Shown piece after piece: positions 1 to 8,411 of a stretch of DNA of 64,000 nucleotides (within the stretch, counting starts at the first letter, position 1; every line of letters begins with the position of its first letter). The translations under genes were made by a program, and so were the position numbers. This stretch comes from Bacteroidales bacterium (GTDB lineage: Bacteria > Bacteroidota > Bacteroidia > Bacteroidales > UBA932), in NCBI GenBank assembly GCA_017443845.1, contig JAFSXX010000017.1:62001-126000 (forward strand), read 5' to 3'. The notes beneath the pieces were generated by a model. That model had not been told where the DNA came from and made no database searches. It saw only the letters and a list, made by a program, of their open reading frames with translations.

Positions 1-596
1 AACCAGGTGTGGGTATATTCGCGCAGGGGCCTGATATAGATAAAGAGGGTGTTGATGATTATCATCAGGATGCGGAACTCCGTGGGACCCAGGCCCATAT
101 AGGTCAGTTTGAATTCATTCTTCAGGTGGGCGTTGATGCTCACGTTGATGGTCAGCATAAGGTAAAGGACCAGCAGGATGAGGGCGACGCGGATATCGAT
201 GAGGATGGAGAATCCGGCGCCGATGAAGATTATGGCCTCGTTGAAGACATCAGTGATATGGTCCACATAATAGCCGTAGATGGGCCTCTGTGTGCCGCGG
301 ACACGAGCTACCGTGCCGTCGAGGGAATCACCGAACCAGTTGATGACGAATCCCAGCGAGGCGAGCCAGAGCCACTGGATGTTGACATTGGAGTGAATGT
401 AGCCTATCGCTATCACTATCGCTCCCAGGACGCCGACCAGGGTGAGCATATCCGAAGTCACCCATTTTGGGAGCTTCTTGGCTATCGCCACCAGAACTTT
501 CTTCTCTGCGGCGTTGAAAAGCGATGTCTGTATCCTTGTCGACTGGCGTACCTCCTCGGGCTTGCCGGCCGTGATTTTAACTTGTTTGCGAGCCAT
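1..596 (-). CDS. CDP-alcohol phosphatidyltransferase family protein (3' end outside window)
   Basis: Membrane enzyme of phospholipid head-group transfer, cut by the left window edge after about 198 codons. The translation begins MARKQVKITAGKPEEVRQST and carries the family signature, read here as DSLDGTVAR, nine residues, then G-YYV-D-HIT-D, which is the D-x2-DG-x2-AR-x8/9-G-x3-D-x3-D metal and CDP site. Hydrophobic stretches lie on both sides of the motif. It starts 55 bases after the end of rmuC on the same strand. The exact alcohol acceptor (inositol, glycerol phosphate or other) cannot be told from this fragment. Confidence is high for the family and low for the substrate. Confidence 0.88.
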   Translation of the reverse strand, partial: MARKQVKITAGKPEEVRQSTRIQTSLFNAAEKKVLVAIAKKLPKWVTSDMLTLVGVLGAIVIAIGYIHSNVNIQWLWLASLGFVINWFGDSLDGTVARVRGTQRPIYGYYVDHITDVFNEAIIFIGAGFSILIDIRVALILLVLYLMLTINVSINAHLKNEFKLTYMGLGPTEFRILMIIINTLFIYIRPLREYTHTW

Positions 597-651
597 AAAG
601 ATTGATTTAGGTTTTTAAACAAAAAAGGCCTGACTGCAAAAATTATGCCCG

Positions 652-2055
652 TCAATCGGCATTTTCGGCATCCAAGTCAGGAAGAGCCAGCGTTTCGGCG
701 GGGACCTGGAACTCTTTGCCCTTGGAGCGTTTGACGCCGAATTTCATCACCTGCTTCGCGGCGGTAGTGATACTGCGGCCGTTGTCCTCGAGCTTGGTTA
801 TGCCCTCGTTATAGGTATCCACAGTGGCCTTCAGGCGTTTGCCGAGATCCTTGTACGAATCGTAGAAGAGCCCTACCCTCTCGATCATCCTTTCGGCCGC
901 ATCGCGGATCTCCTGCAGGTTGGAATCCTGCTGATACTTGTTCCAGGTGAGCTGGAGTATCTTCAGGAATGGCATTATGGTCTGTTCGGTGGCGATCAGG
1001 ACACCCTTGGAATAGGCATCCTGCCAAAGCGTGGGCTTGGCATCGAGGGCCAGGCGGAAGGCCTGGTCGATGGGCATGAACATTACCACCTGGTCGGTGA
1101 AGGCCCTGCCCTTGTCCACTTTCTTGAAATACTCCTTGCGGGCGAGCTCGTCGATATGGCGGTTGATGCTCTGGAGATGCTCTTCCAGCGCCGCCTTGCG
1201 CTCGTCTTCATTTTCGGCGTTGACATATCGCACGAATGCGGTGAGCGAGACCTTGGAATCGACAATGAGATCTTTCTCCTGGCTGCCATCCTTGAAGTGG
1301 AAGATAAAGTCCGGGCGGCTCTGGTCCTCGCGGGCATCCTCCCGGGTATAGTGCATTCCCTTGATGAGCCCCTCCTGGGCAAGGATGCTGTCGAGCATAT
1401 TCTCGCCCCAGTTGCCCTGCATCTTGGGCCGGCCGCTGAGCGCCTCCGAGAGGCTGTCGGCCTTGGCTCCGAGATCGGCCGTGCGGGCCCCCATCTCCTT
1501 GACCGCCTGCTCCAGCTGGCTGCGGAGTTCCGTGGTGCTCTTGAGATGCTCCTCGGAGTTCTCCTTCATCACCTTGCGCATCCCTTCGATGCTCTCCTTC
1601 AGTGGATTGAGGATACCTTCGATATCCGATTTATTGCCTTTGGCGAGCTCTTCCTTGCGGGCCTTGAGCGACTCCTCGTACTCCAGACGGAGCTCGTTGC
1701 GGACGTTGGCCACCACTTTCTCGAGCTGCTCGTCACGCTCTTTCTTAAGGGCAGCAAGCTGATTCTGCTGCTCTTCCTTGAGCTCCCTGAGTTGCTTGTC
1801 GCGTTCTTCCTTCAGTGCCGTTATCTCATCCCTGCGCACACCCTCCAGGCGTTCCCGCTCAGAGTCCAGACGTCCCCTGAGCCCTGTTATCCGCTCATCG
1901 CGCTCCTTCACTTGGTCGCCCAGCGAATTCACCTCCCCCTGCATCCGCGCCATATTGACGCGGTTCCTGGAGTTCAGCAGCAGGAAAGTAATGAGAAATG
2001 TCAGCAATACCGCCACCGCGGCGAGGATTATAACTGTCAAAACGGTCTGGTCCAT
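652..2055 (-). CDS. rmuC: DNA recombination protein RmuC
   Basis: The 467-residue protein has the RmuC layout: one N-terminal membrane helix (about residues 5-26), a long charged coiled coil (about 30-150, rich in K, E, R and L), then the nuclease-like RmuC domain with GNWGENMLDSIL and DQVVMFMPIDQAF. RmuC limits inversions and recombination at inverted repeats in E. coli; the biochemical activity is inferred to be nucleolytic. The ATG at 2055 lies about 20 bases downstream of a TATATTTG promoter element. Length and motifs are typical, with nothing broken. Confidence 0.95.
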   Translation of the reverse strand: MDQTVLTVIILAAVAVLLTFLITFLLLNSRNRVNMARMQGEVNSLGDQVKERDERITGLRGRLDSERERLEGVRRDEITALKEERDKQLRELKEEQQNQLAALKKERDEQLEKVVANVRNELRLEYEESLKARKEELAKGNKSDIEGILNPLKESIEGMRKVMKENSEEHLKSTTELRSQLEQAVKEMGARTADLGAKADSLSEALSGRPKMQGNWGENMLDSILAQEGLIKGMHYTREDAREDQSRPDFIFHFKDGSQEKDLIVDSKVSLTAFVRYVNAENEDERKAALEEHLQSINRHIDELARKEYFKKVDKGRAFTDQVVMFMPIDQAFRLALDAKPTLWQDAYSKGVLIATEQTIMPFLKILQLTWNKYQQDSNLQEIRDAAERMIERVGLFYDSYKDLGKRLKATVDTYNEGITKLEDNGRSITTAAKQVMKFGVKRSKGKEFQVPAETLALPDLDAENAD

Positions 2056-2074
2056 ACACTATTTGATTATTATG

Positions 2075-2082
2075 CAAATATA
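2075..2082 (-). promoter_or_regulatory. Bacteroidetes -7 promoter element of rmuC
   Basis: On the minus strand this reads TATATTTG, a perfect match to the Bacteroidetes TAnnTTTG -7 element. It lies about 20 bases before the rmuC start codon. I see no convincing TTTG -33 box at the usual spacing. Confidence 0.55.
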
Positions 2083-2208
2083 AGAAAAAGCAGCGAGAGA
2101 TGCGACCGCAGGGAGCAAACCGAGAGCCCCAAATAAAAAAAAGGGTCGCACGAATAACGCGCGGAGCGCGAGGGGTCTGGGGGCCGTGCCCCCGGTGTAA
2201 GCGAAGCT

Positions 2209-2273
2209 GAGCCCCAAGCGGGTCACAAAAAAGGGTCGCACTTTCGTGCGACCCTGTGACCCGCTTGGGGCTC
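2209..2273. repeat. Perfect 18-bp inverted repeat built from the tRNA-Lys 3' end
   Basis: Bases 2209-2226 (GAGCCCCAAGCGGGTCAC) are the exact reverse complement of 2256-2273, which are the last T-arm and acceptor bases of tRNA-Lys. Between the arms sits a second perfect hairpin, 2232-2241 with 2246-2255. A related block (GAGCCCCAA, A-run, GGGTCGCAC) recurs as a direct repeat at 2123-2151. The whole structure could fold as one long hairpin in RNA. Confidence 0.9.
2227..2255 (-). terminator. Rho-independent terminator of tRNA-Lys
   Basis: On the minus strand a perfect 10-bp stem (AGGGTCGCAC, GAAA loop, GTGCGACCCT) is followed by six T residues. It begins one base after the tRNA discriminator, so it is the expected 3' end of the primary transcript. 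The stem sequence is repeated, with another A/T run, near 2135-2151. Confidence 0.85.
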
Positions 2274-2329
2274 GAACCCAAGACCCCAGCATTAAAAGTG
2301 CTGTGCTCTACCAACTGAGCTAGCGAGTC
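2257..2329 (-). tRNA. tRNA-Lys (anticodon UUU)
   Basis: The reverse complement starts GACTCGCTAGCTCAGTTGG and folds as a full cloverleaf. The 7-bp acceptor stem contains one G-T pair, the D arm is GCTC/GAGC, the anticodon stem is CAGCA/TGCTG with loop CTTTTAA, and the T arm is TTGGG-TTCGAGC-CCCAA. The anticodon at positions 34-36 is TTT, hence lysine. The CCA end is not encoded (discriminator A, then CAG). Confidence 0.97.
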
Positions 2330-2347
2330 TCCGTAAAAATTGGAGTG

Positions 2348-2355
2348 CAAAAGTA
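2348..2355 (-). promoter_or_regulatory. -7 promoter element of tRNA-Lys
   Basis: The minus strand reads TACTTTTG (TAnnTTTG). An ATTG lies 20 bases upstream, close to the TTTG -33 element. The predicted start would fall about a dozen bases before the mature tRNA 5' end. Confidence 0.55.
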
Positions 2356-2532
2356 TGCAAATAAGTGCAATTATGCAATTATTTTCAGAATTATTCGGAA
2401 TAAACCCTCTCTCAGCCGCTTTAGCCTTTGTTCAGGTAAATCAGGCGAATACCGCCAAGGCCCAGGGTTACGACAAAAAAACGCCAGGCCCGTGAAGTAC
2501 GGGCCCGGTGTTTGGGTTGCATATCTGAATTC

Positions 2533-3978
2533 CTATTTATCCATCACGGGGCGGACGGATCCTCCCAAATACCTGGCGGCATCCCCGGAGCTGATTCCAG
2601 AACTATCGAAATGCATTCTAAGGGAAGCGTAGCCATAAGTATTATTACAACGGGAAGTCATAAATTGTCCACTGGAACCAATATTATCGAGAATGCCGTC
2701 ACTATAATCGCCAGCAGCAACGAAAAACAATGAAATACCGTTTTCCCTGCTTGTAACCAAAATGCCGCCGCCGACAGTTCCCAAAGTCGTCCAGCCAGTC
2801 TTCCATTCCGCATCCACATTCAAATCCGAGCTCGAGTAAAACGGAAAGAAGTCGGTGATACCGGGAATCTTCCAGGCACCATTGGAAACTATATATGCAA
2901 TATCCCTGGAAAGCGGAAGATCATATTCCGTTCCTTCATACTTCTGATCCGGGCCTTCAGTATCGGCATAAACGGCAGTCGCTCCATATTTGAAATAATC
3001 GCCGGCCTCCAAAGGATGCTCTATGTAGTAATTGTCAGGACCGATAGGCTGAGAGGCATCGAACCGCGACAGGTTGCCGGTGGCCCACAGGACGTCGCCG
3101 AACCCCATCGAAACAAACGACTGGAACTTGCCAAGGGTAGGCTTGATGGCAGTCTTGCCCGCCTCAATGGTCATACCCGAGAATTTCGCGAATCTCGCGC
3201 TTATGGCAAACTTCTTCTCGGCGTGCCTGAGGACCTGCTGGATTTCGTAATCCTGGGAGGTGCCAAGTGCCGATTCCTCCAGAATGCCCCAGTAGTAGTG
3301 TCCTTGCTTGCCGCCGATAGTGGTCTTCACCCCCTGCATGGGGAAGCCGGGAGTCCCGACATTGGGAGTGACTGATTTGCCGGGTACAAAGCTGTTCACG
3401 GTGAAGGGAGCCACGTGACTCATAGTAAGGACATATTCATTGGAAGAAGTCGCATTCGGCGACTTCTCTATGTAGATCTGCGTGAGCCGTGCGGGCGCCT
3501 TCATCGTCAGGACGGCGACCAGCGTCTGCACATTGCCTGCGGTACGGAGTCCGTAAGAAGACGTGGCGGATAGGTAATAGCCGTTCGCGTTGGGGAAAGC
3601 GACCTCATAATTACTGGTGATGCCGACTCTGCGGAAAACAGGGGCCGAGGAGTTGACGTAATCCGGGAAATAAACCGCCGTCAGCTTCTTGCCATTGACG
3701 GGAGTCAGCCCGGTAAAGGTTGTACCGTCGCTCTTGTCCTTATAAGACCAGGAGGAACCGTTATACACCATCTTAACATACTGAATAAAATTGTCCTCGA
3801 GGAATACATATACGACATCGCCGCTTTCCCATCCGGTCTTGACAGCCCTGGTCTGGCCATCTTCCGTCTCCAGACGGATGTCAAACTGCAAGGATGCCGG
3901 CTCCTGAATGGATAAAACCTCTTTGCTGCAGGCTGAAAGAGCCAGAACAGCAATCAAAATATAAACTGCTTTTTTCAT
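2533..3978 (-). CDS. Fimbrillin-like surface lipoprotein
   Basis: The 481-residue lipoprotein starts MKKAVYILIAVLALSACSKE, with lipobox LSAC, so the cysteine near residue 17 would be acylated. An in-frame ATG lies 30 bases upstream, but GGAGGAAAAG sits just before the ATG at 3978, so I use that start. The mature N-terminus (SLQFDIRLETEDGQTRAVKTGWESGDVVYVF) resembles Bacteroidales fimbrillin-family proteins, whose pattern is a TRA motif followed by W..GD.V. The C-terminus ends YLGGSVRPVMDK, similar to the SVR-type ends of many Bacteroides surface lipoproteins. It lies 20 bases after a 43-residue gene. The role (pilus subunit or tip, or another adhesin) is inferred. Confidence 0.7.
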   Translation of the reverse strand: MKKAVYILIAVLALSACSKEVLSIQEPASLQFDIRLETEDGQTRAVKTGWESGDVVYVFLEDNFIQYVKMVYNGSSWSYKDKSDGTTFTGLTPVNGKKLTAVYFPDYVNSSAPVFRRVGITSNYEVAFPNANGYYLSATSSYGLRTAGNVQTLVAVLTMKAPARLTQIYIEKSPNATSSNEYVLTMSHVAPFTVNSFVPGKSVTPNVGTPGFPMQGVKTTIGGKQGHYYWGILEESALGTSQDYEIQQVLRHAEKKFAISARFAKFSGMTIEAGKTAIKPTLGKFQSFVSMGFGDVLWATGNLSRFDASQPIGPDNYYIEHPLEAGDYFKYGATAVYADTEGPDQKYEGTEYDLPLSRDIAYIVSNGAWKIPGITDFFPFYSSSDLNVDAEWKTGWTTLGTVGGGILVTSRENGISLFFVAAGDYSDGILDNIGSSGQFMTSRCNNTYGYASLRMHFDSSGISSGDAARYLGGSVRPVMDK

Positions 3979-3998
3979 TGCTTTTCCTCCTGCATTGA

Positions 3999-4130
3999 TT
4001 AATTCCAATTACTTTCTCCTCCACTGAAGGGATTCACGAATTCCGGATCGGCGCTGCCGGCAATCACGCTCTCCGGCCGCAGTTCCAGTACTTCGATTTC
4101 TGGTGAATGATACATCTCGGGTATTTCCAT
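3999..4130 (-). CDS. Small 43-residue protein ahead of the fimbrillin-like gene
   Basis: A short open frame starts MEIPEMYHSPEIEVLELRPE and ends FSGGESNWN. It stops 20 bases before the ATG of the fimbrillin-like lipoprotein, with that gene's GGAGG ribosome site in the gap, so the two are probably co-transcribed. There is no signal peptide. Small acidic proteins containing a P-x-I-E-x-L-E-L-like segment often precede surface protein genes in Bacteroidales, to my recollection, but I know no function. The frame, spacing and AT-rich promoter-like upstream region support a real gene. Confidence 0.6.
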   Translation of the reverse strand: MEIPEMYHSPEIEVLELRPESVIAGSADPEFVNPFSGGESNWN

Positions 4131-4190
4131 GACAATGGCTGTTAATTACTATTATCTGGGTGCAAAGTAAGGATAACAGCCTTAATTTTC

Positions 4191-4210
4191 ATTACTGAAA
4201 AATCAGTAAT
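4191..4210. promoter_or_regulatory. 8-bp palindrome upstream of the small gene and fimbrillin-like gene
   Basis: ATTACTGA-AAAA-TCAGTAAT is a perfect 8-bp inverted repeat with a 4-base spacer. It lies about 60 bases upstream of the 43-residue gene, between it and the end of nqrF. A degenerate -7 element (TTACTTTG on the minus strand, about 4160-4167) follows it in the direction of transcription. It could be an operator or the 3' hairpin of nqrF. Confidence 0.45.
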
Positions 4211-4256
4211 TTGAGCATAAAAGCACTGTCTGAATGGGGAATATCGGAAAAAAGGA

Positions 4257-5516
4257 CTATTCCACCTCTTCGAAGTCGTCGCAAAGTACGTTTTCCTCGG
4301 CTACGCCCATCGAGTGGAGCATCTCGCGGGTGGCGCGGACCATCGCCGGCGGGCCGCAGAGGATATAGAGGCAGGAGGCGGGAGTCTCGTGGGACGAAAG
4401 ATACTCGTCGTGAAGGGCCTGATGGACATAGCCCTGGGCGAAATCGACGCCGTTCATTATGGCCTCCATATCGGGTACGTCGAGCACCAGGCGGAACCTG
4501 AAATTGGGGAACTCGCGGGCGAGGGCCAAAAAGTCGTCGGAATAAATAGCCTCCGAATAGCTGCGTGCGCCATAATAGAATGTAATATTCCGGGAGGAGC
4601 CCTCAGCCTTGAGCATCGTGAAGATATGGGTACGCATCAAAGATATACCGGCGCCGCCGCCCACATAGACGAACTCCTGTTCCGACGGGGCGTCGGAGGG
4701 AATCAGAACCTCGCCGTAAGGCCCCGCGATACGGACCTTGTCGCCTGTCTTTAGGGAGAAGAGATACGAGGAGCAGATTCCGGGGTGGCTCCATCCCTTC
4801 GGAGGCAGGGCGATCTTAACCAGCAGCTTGAGGGTATTCGCTCCCGGAACGGTCTCCTCCCCGGGATACGAGAATACCGTATATGCCCTGGAGGTCTCCT
4901 CGCGGCAAACCATCTGCAGCGAGTAGAGATTCTCCTCCTTCCAGTCCCATTTGAAACGGCTGCCCACATCGATGTCGGCAAAGTTGACCGTCCCCACGGG
5001 AGCATAGACCAGCACATACTCGCCGGCCCGGCAGCGGAAGAACTCCCCGTCGGGTATCCTTATGCAAATCTCCTTATAATACTTGGAGACACTCTTGTTG
5101 TAAACCACCTCGCAGGTAAGCATCTTGGCGCTAAGGACCGCCTCGGGCACGACCATCTCCATATCGCCGGTGACCTTCACCTGGCAGGCCAGACGCCACT
5201 TGTCGGCAATCTGGCGTGGAGTGAAGAAGCCCGTTTCGGTGGGAAGGATCTCCCCTCCCCCCTCGGTGATGCGGCATCGGCACTGCCCGCAGTTGCCTTT
5301 TCCTCCGCAGGCAGAAGGAAGGAATATCTGCTCCTGCGCGAGGGTGGCCGCGAGGGTCTCGCCCTGGTCGGCCTCAACCGTGCGGTAACCGTTATTGATC
5401 CTTATCGACACTTTGCCTGAAGGGGTGACGGATGTCTTGACCAGAAGCAGCATCAGTACCAGAAGCAGCATCAGCGTCAGGAAAACGGCCAGGGCAACTA
5501 TGACGGTAAGATTCAT
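4257..5516 (-). CDS. nqrF: Na+-translocating NADH:quinone reductase subunit F
   Basis: NqrF is the electron entry subunit: NADH reduces its FAD and electrons pass to a 2Fe-2S centre. The 419 residues show an N-terminal membrane helix (about 3-26), a ferredoxin domain with ligands C70, C76, C79 and C111 (the first three in LPSACGGKGNCGQC), and a ferredoxin-reductase domain with GDKVRIAGPYGE and a C-terminal CGPPAMVRATREML NADH segment. It is the last gene of nqrABCDEF and starts 5 bases after nqrE stops. Length and cofactor residues are complete. Confidence 0.97.
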   Translation of the reverse strand: MNLTVIVALAVFLTLMLLLVLMLLLVKTSVTPSGKVSIRINNGYRTVEADQGETLAATLAQEQIFLPSACGGKGNCGQCRCRITEGGGEILPTETGFFTPRQIADKWRLACQVKVTGDMEMVVPEAVLSAKMLTCEVVYNKSVSKYYKEICIRIPDGEFFRCRAGEYVLVYAPVGTVNFADIDVGSRFKWDWKEENLYSLQMVCREETSRAYTVFSYPGEETVPGANTLKLLVKIALPPKGWSHPGICSSYLFSLKTGDKVRIAGPYGEVLIPSDAPSEQEFVYVGGGAGISLMRTHIFTMLKAEGSSRNITFYYGARSYSEAIYSDDFLALAREFPNFRFRLVLDVPDMEAIMNGVDFAQGYVHQALHDEYLSSHETPASCLYILCGPPAMVRATREMLHSMGVAEENVLCDDFEEVE

Positions 5517-5521
5517 CGCAA

Positions 5522-6136
5522 TCAGAATTTAATGCCCATAAAGCCCATGAATGCCAGCCCCATGAGGCCGACCACGATGAATGTTATGCCCAGGCCGCGA
5601 AGCCCCTTGGGAATGTCGCTGTAGCGAAGCCTCTCGCGGATGGCCGCCAGCGAGACTATGGCGAGGAACCATCCCAGCCCGCTTCCGAGGGCATAGGCCA
5701 GAACTTCGCCCAGCCCCGTGTAAGCCCTCTCCTGCATAAAGAGCGAGGCTCCGAGGATGGCGCAGTTGACGGCTATAAGCGGCAGGAATATGCCGAGCGA
5801 GAGATGGAGCGAGGGAACGAAGCGCTCGACCACCATTTCGACCACCTGGGTCACGGCGGCGATGACGGCCACAAAGACGATGAAGGTCAGGAAACTCAAG
5901 TCCACCCCGGCCAATGCAGGGCTGATCCACTTGAGGGCTCCCGGAGCCAGCACATAGCGGTCCAGCACCCAGTTGAGCGGCAGGGTCACCAGCAGAACGA
6001 GAATCACCGCAAGGCCAAGTCCGCGGGCGGTCTGCATATTCTTGGAGACCGCTATGAAGGAGCACATTCCGAGGAAGAAGGCCAGCGCCAGGTTATCCAC
6101 GAAAACCGACTTGAAGAATATGTTGATCAACTCCAT
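5522..6136 (-). CDS. nqrE: Na+-translocating NADH:quinone reductase subunit E
   Basis: The 204-residue integral membrane subunit has six predicted hydrophobic segments and begins MELINIFFKSVFVDNLALAF, which is characteristic of NqrE. NqrE and NqrD are related, inversely oriented subunits that form part of the Na+ path and hold an iron centre between them; a conserved Cys is visible in GMCSFIAV and NCAILGAS. It lies between nqrD (6-base gap) and nqrF (5-base gap) in the operon. Confidence 0.97.
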   Translation of the reverse strand: MELINIFFKSVFVDNLALAFFLGMCSFIAVSKNMQTARGLGLAVILVLLVTLPLNWVLDRYVLAPGALKWISPALAGVDLSFLTFIVFVAVIAAVTQVVEMVVERFVPSLHLSLGIFLPLIAVNCAILGASLFMQERAYTGLGEVLAYALGSGLGWFLAIVSLAAIRERLRYSDIPKGLRGLGITFIVVGLMGLAFMGFMGIKF

Positions 6137-6142
6137 AAGCCG

Positions 6143-6763
6143 CTACTCCTGTAAATCTTTATCGAAGGTCCTCTGCAGCCATACTATGCATCCTATGAGT
6201 ATCAGCGCCATAGGAGGCAGGATGAAGAGTCCGTTGTTTTCATAGAATCCGCCGTTTGCGAAATACCAGCCCTGCGGGATTATCTGCACGCCGAAGAGTG
6301 TGCCGCATCCGAAAAATTCCCGGAAGAAGGCCACCACTATCAGCACAAGGGCGTATCCGATACCGTTCAGGAAGCCATCCGCAAGGGCCTCGGCCGGCTT
6401 GTGCGAGAGGGCGCACGACTCGAGCCGTCCCATTATGATGCAGTTGGTGATGATAAGGCCGACATAGACCGAAAGGGTCTTGCTCTCGGGATATGCATAG
6501 GCCTTGAGAAGCTGGTCGGCCAGGATCACGAAGAACGAGATCACCAGCAGCTCGACTATTATCCTGATGCGCGAGGGGATTGTCTTGCGCATCAGCGAGA
6601 TCACGAGGTTCGAGAGGGCGGAGACCAGCGTCACGGCAAGGCCCATTATCAGGGCCTCTTTCATATGCACGGTAACTGCCAGCGCCGAGCAGATTCCCAG
6701 CACCAGGACTGTCACCGGATTGGATCCGAGCACCGATTTGCGTATGGTCTCCTTAAAGTTCAT
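6143..6763 (-). CDS. nqrD: Na+-translocating NADH:quinone reductase subunit D
   Basis: The 206-residue membrane protein is homologous to NqrE. Paired cysteines are visible in GICSALAV and TNCIIMGR, the family positions that coordinate iron in the membrane. There are several hydrophobic helices. Its start overlaps the end of nqrC by 11 bases, which implies translational coupling in the complex-encoding operon. Confidence 0.97.
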   Translation of the reverse strand: MNFKETIRKSVLGSNPVTVLVLGICSALAVTVHMKEALIMGLAVTLVSALSNLVISLMRKTIPSRIRIIVELLVISFFVILADQLLKAYAYPESKTLSVYVGLIITNCIIMGRLESCALSHKPAEALADGFLNGIGYALVLIVVAFFREFFGCGTLFGVQIIPQGWYFANGGFYENNGLFILPPMALILIGCIVWLQRTFDKDLQE

Positions 6764-7325
6764 TTCCCTCCTCCTTCAGGATGAAATGTCCTGTGCTGTC
6801 GAAGCACGGGGCGTATTTTTCAACACATTCGAGCACCATCTCCTCCACTCCGCGCGAGGTCTCAGTGGCGCCGCTTATGGCATCGGCCTTCACGCTGTAG
6901 AGCGTCCCGTCGAAAGGCCGGCCTCCGAAGAGGGAGCCGAAAGCCTTTTCGGTGATCCGCGAGCCGAGGCCCGGCGTTTCGGACTTATGGTCGAATGCCG
7001 CGCCCCGCACCAGGCAGGTGTCGGGCTCAATGGCGATGTAACCCCATATCGGCCCCCAGAGCCCGCTTCCGCTGCAGGGCAGCACGAATATGGTATCTTC
7101 CTCCGTCATAGCGCGGAAGACCCTGAGGCCCGCGCTTTCGAGGCTGTCCACAGTCGCCTCCGGCATAGCCGCGGCGGCACGGATGAATGCGATCTTCGCC
7201 GCCTCCTCGTTCGCCTTGCGGCGCGGCGCCAGCGAAGTCGATACCCACGCCAGCACTCCGGCCACGAAAGCGGCCAGGACGAGGGCGTAAATCAGGGTAT
7301 ATGCATTGCCGTTGCGGTTCATCAT
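6753..7325 (-). CDS. nqrC: Na+-translocating NADH:quinone reductase subunit C
   Basis: NqrC carries a covalently bound FMN. This 190-residue version starts MMNRNGNAYTLIYALVLAAF, with one N-terminal membrane helix and a periplasmic FMN domain. The flavinylation motif SGAT is at residues 151-154, so Thr154 is the expected attachment site. The frame stays open far upstream, but the first ATG forms an ATGA overlap with the nqrB stop, which fixes the start. It is somewhat shorter than proteobacterial NqrC (about 255 residues), mainly in the middle region. Confidence 0.95.
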   Translation of the reverse strand: MMNRNGNAYTLIYALVLAAFVAGVLAWVSTSLAPRRKANEEAAKIAFIRAAAAMPEATVDSLESAGLRVFRAMTEEDTIFVLPCSGSGLWGPIWGYIAIEPDTCLVRGAAFDHKSETPGLGSRITEKAFGSLFGGRPFDGTLYSVKADAISGATETSRGVEEMVLECVEKYAPCFDSTGHFILKEEGNEL

Positions 7326-8410
7326 ACTGTCTTGCTGCGCGAGAGGCGCCGGTTTATATTGGCCGCCACGACACAGTGGTCGATCAGCGGTGCGAAGGTG
7401 TTCATTATCAATATCGCTATCATCATTCCCTCGGGATAGGCGGGGCTGAAGAGGCGGATGACGATGGCCAGGGCTCCTATCAGGAAACCGTAAATCCATT
7501 TGCCGGCATTGGTCTGGGCCCCGGTCACGGGATCGGTAGCCATAAAGACGGCGCCGAAGGCGAAGCCGCCCATCAGCAGATGATACCACGCGGGGACCGC
7601 CAGGACCGATTCGGGCGAGGGAGCCGCGAGGTTGGCCAGGCCGCCGACAGCCAGCGCACCGAGCACGCAGGAGAACATCACGCGGTAATTGGCAGCGCCG
7701 GTGGCGAGCAGTATGAGGGCTCCCAGCAGGATGGCGAAGGTACAGCCCTCGCCCACCGAGCCGGGGATGCGTCCCCAGAAGAGGTCGGCGACGCTGTAGG
7801 TCAATCCTGCGAGGCCGCCGTCGATCTGCGCGAGCGGAGTGGCGCCCGAAACCGCGTCCGCCGCGCCCGGAACCCACACGTTGCCCGTCATATGGGAAGG
7901 ATATGCGAAGAAGAGGAACGCCCGCGCCAGCAGTGCGGGATTCCAGATATTCATTCCGGTGCCGCCGAAAACCTCCTTGCCGATAATCACCGCGAAGGCG
8001 ACCGCAAGGGCGAGCATCCAGAGCGGAATGGTCACCGGCACTATCATCGGGATGATCATTCCCGTGACCAGGAATCCCTCGCTCACCTCCTTGCCGCGGA
8101 TTTGCGCGAAGGCGAACTCAATGCCGAGCCCGACTATATAGGTCACCAGATAGAGCGGCAGCACCTTGAAGAAGCCGTAATGGATGCAGGAGGCCACAAA
8201 GCAGGGCAGCAGGGCCACCACGACCACTATCATCAGCCTCTTGAGGTCGAGGCAGTCACGGATGTGGGAACCTTTGGACGTCAGGGTCTCCGGCACCGAG
8301 AAGAAGGTGTCGAAGGCGTCATAGGTCGAATGCAGCCAGTAATACTTCCCGCCCTTCTCGAAATGGGGGCGGATATTGTCCATGAACCTTCTGATGCCGC
8401 CTGCCTTCAT
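7322..8410 (-). CDS. nqrB: Na+-translocating NADH:quinone reductase subunit B
   Basis: NqrB is the large membrane subunit that holds a covalent FMN, binds riboflavin and contributes to the Na+ channel and quinone site. The 362-residue protein has about ten hydrophobic helices. The flavinylation motif SGAT is at residues 188-191 (AADAVSGATPLAQ), and GKEVFGGTGMNIWNPAL is a conserved NqrB stretch. It starts one base after nqrA ends and overlaps nqrC by 4 bases. Confidence 0.97.
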   Translation of the reverse strand: MKAGGIRRFMDNIRPHFEKGGKYYWLHSTYDAFDTFFSVPETLTSKGSHIRDCLDLKRLMIVVVVALLPCFVASCIHYGFFKVLPLYLVTYIVGLGIEFAFAQIRGKEVSEGFLVTGMIIPMIVPVTIPLWMLALAVAFAVIIGKEVFGGTGMNIWNPALLARAFLFFAYPSHMTGNVWVPGAADAVSGATPLAQIDGGLAGLTYSVADLFWGRIPGSVGEGCTFAILLGALILLATGAANYRVMFSCVLGALAVGGLANLAAPSPESVLAVPAWYHLLMGGFAFGAVFMATDPVTGAQTNAGKWIYGFLIGALAIVIRLFSPAYPEGMMIAILIMNTFAPLIDHCVVAANINRRLSRSKTV

Positions 8411-8411
8411 A

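Noticed and set aside
2059-2350. Possible coding frame across the tRNA-Lys region
   Set aside because: The cloverleaf, terminator and inverted repeat explain the sequence, and the translation is the usual artefact of reading through a tRNA gene.
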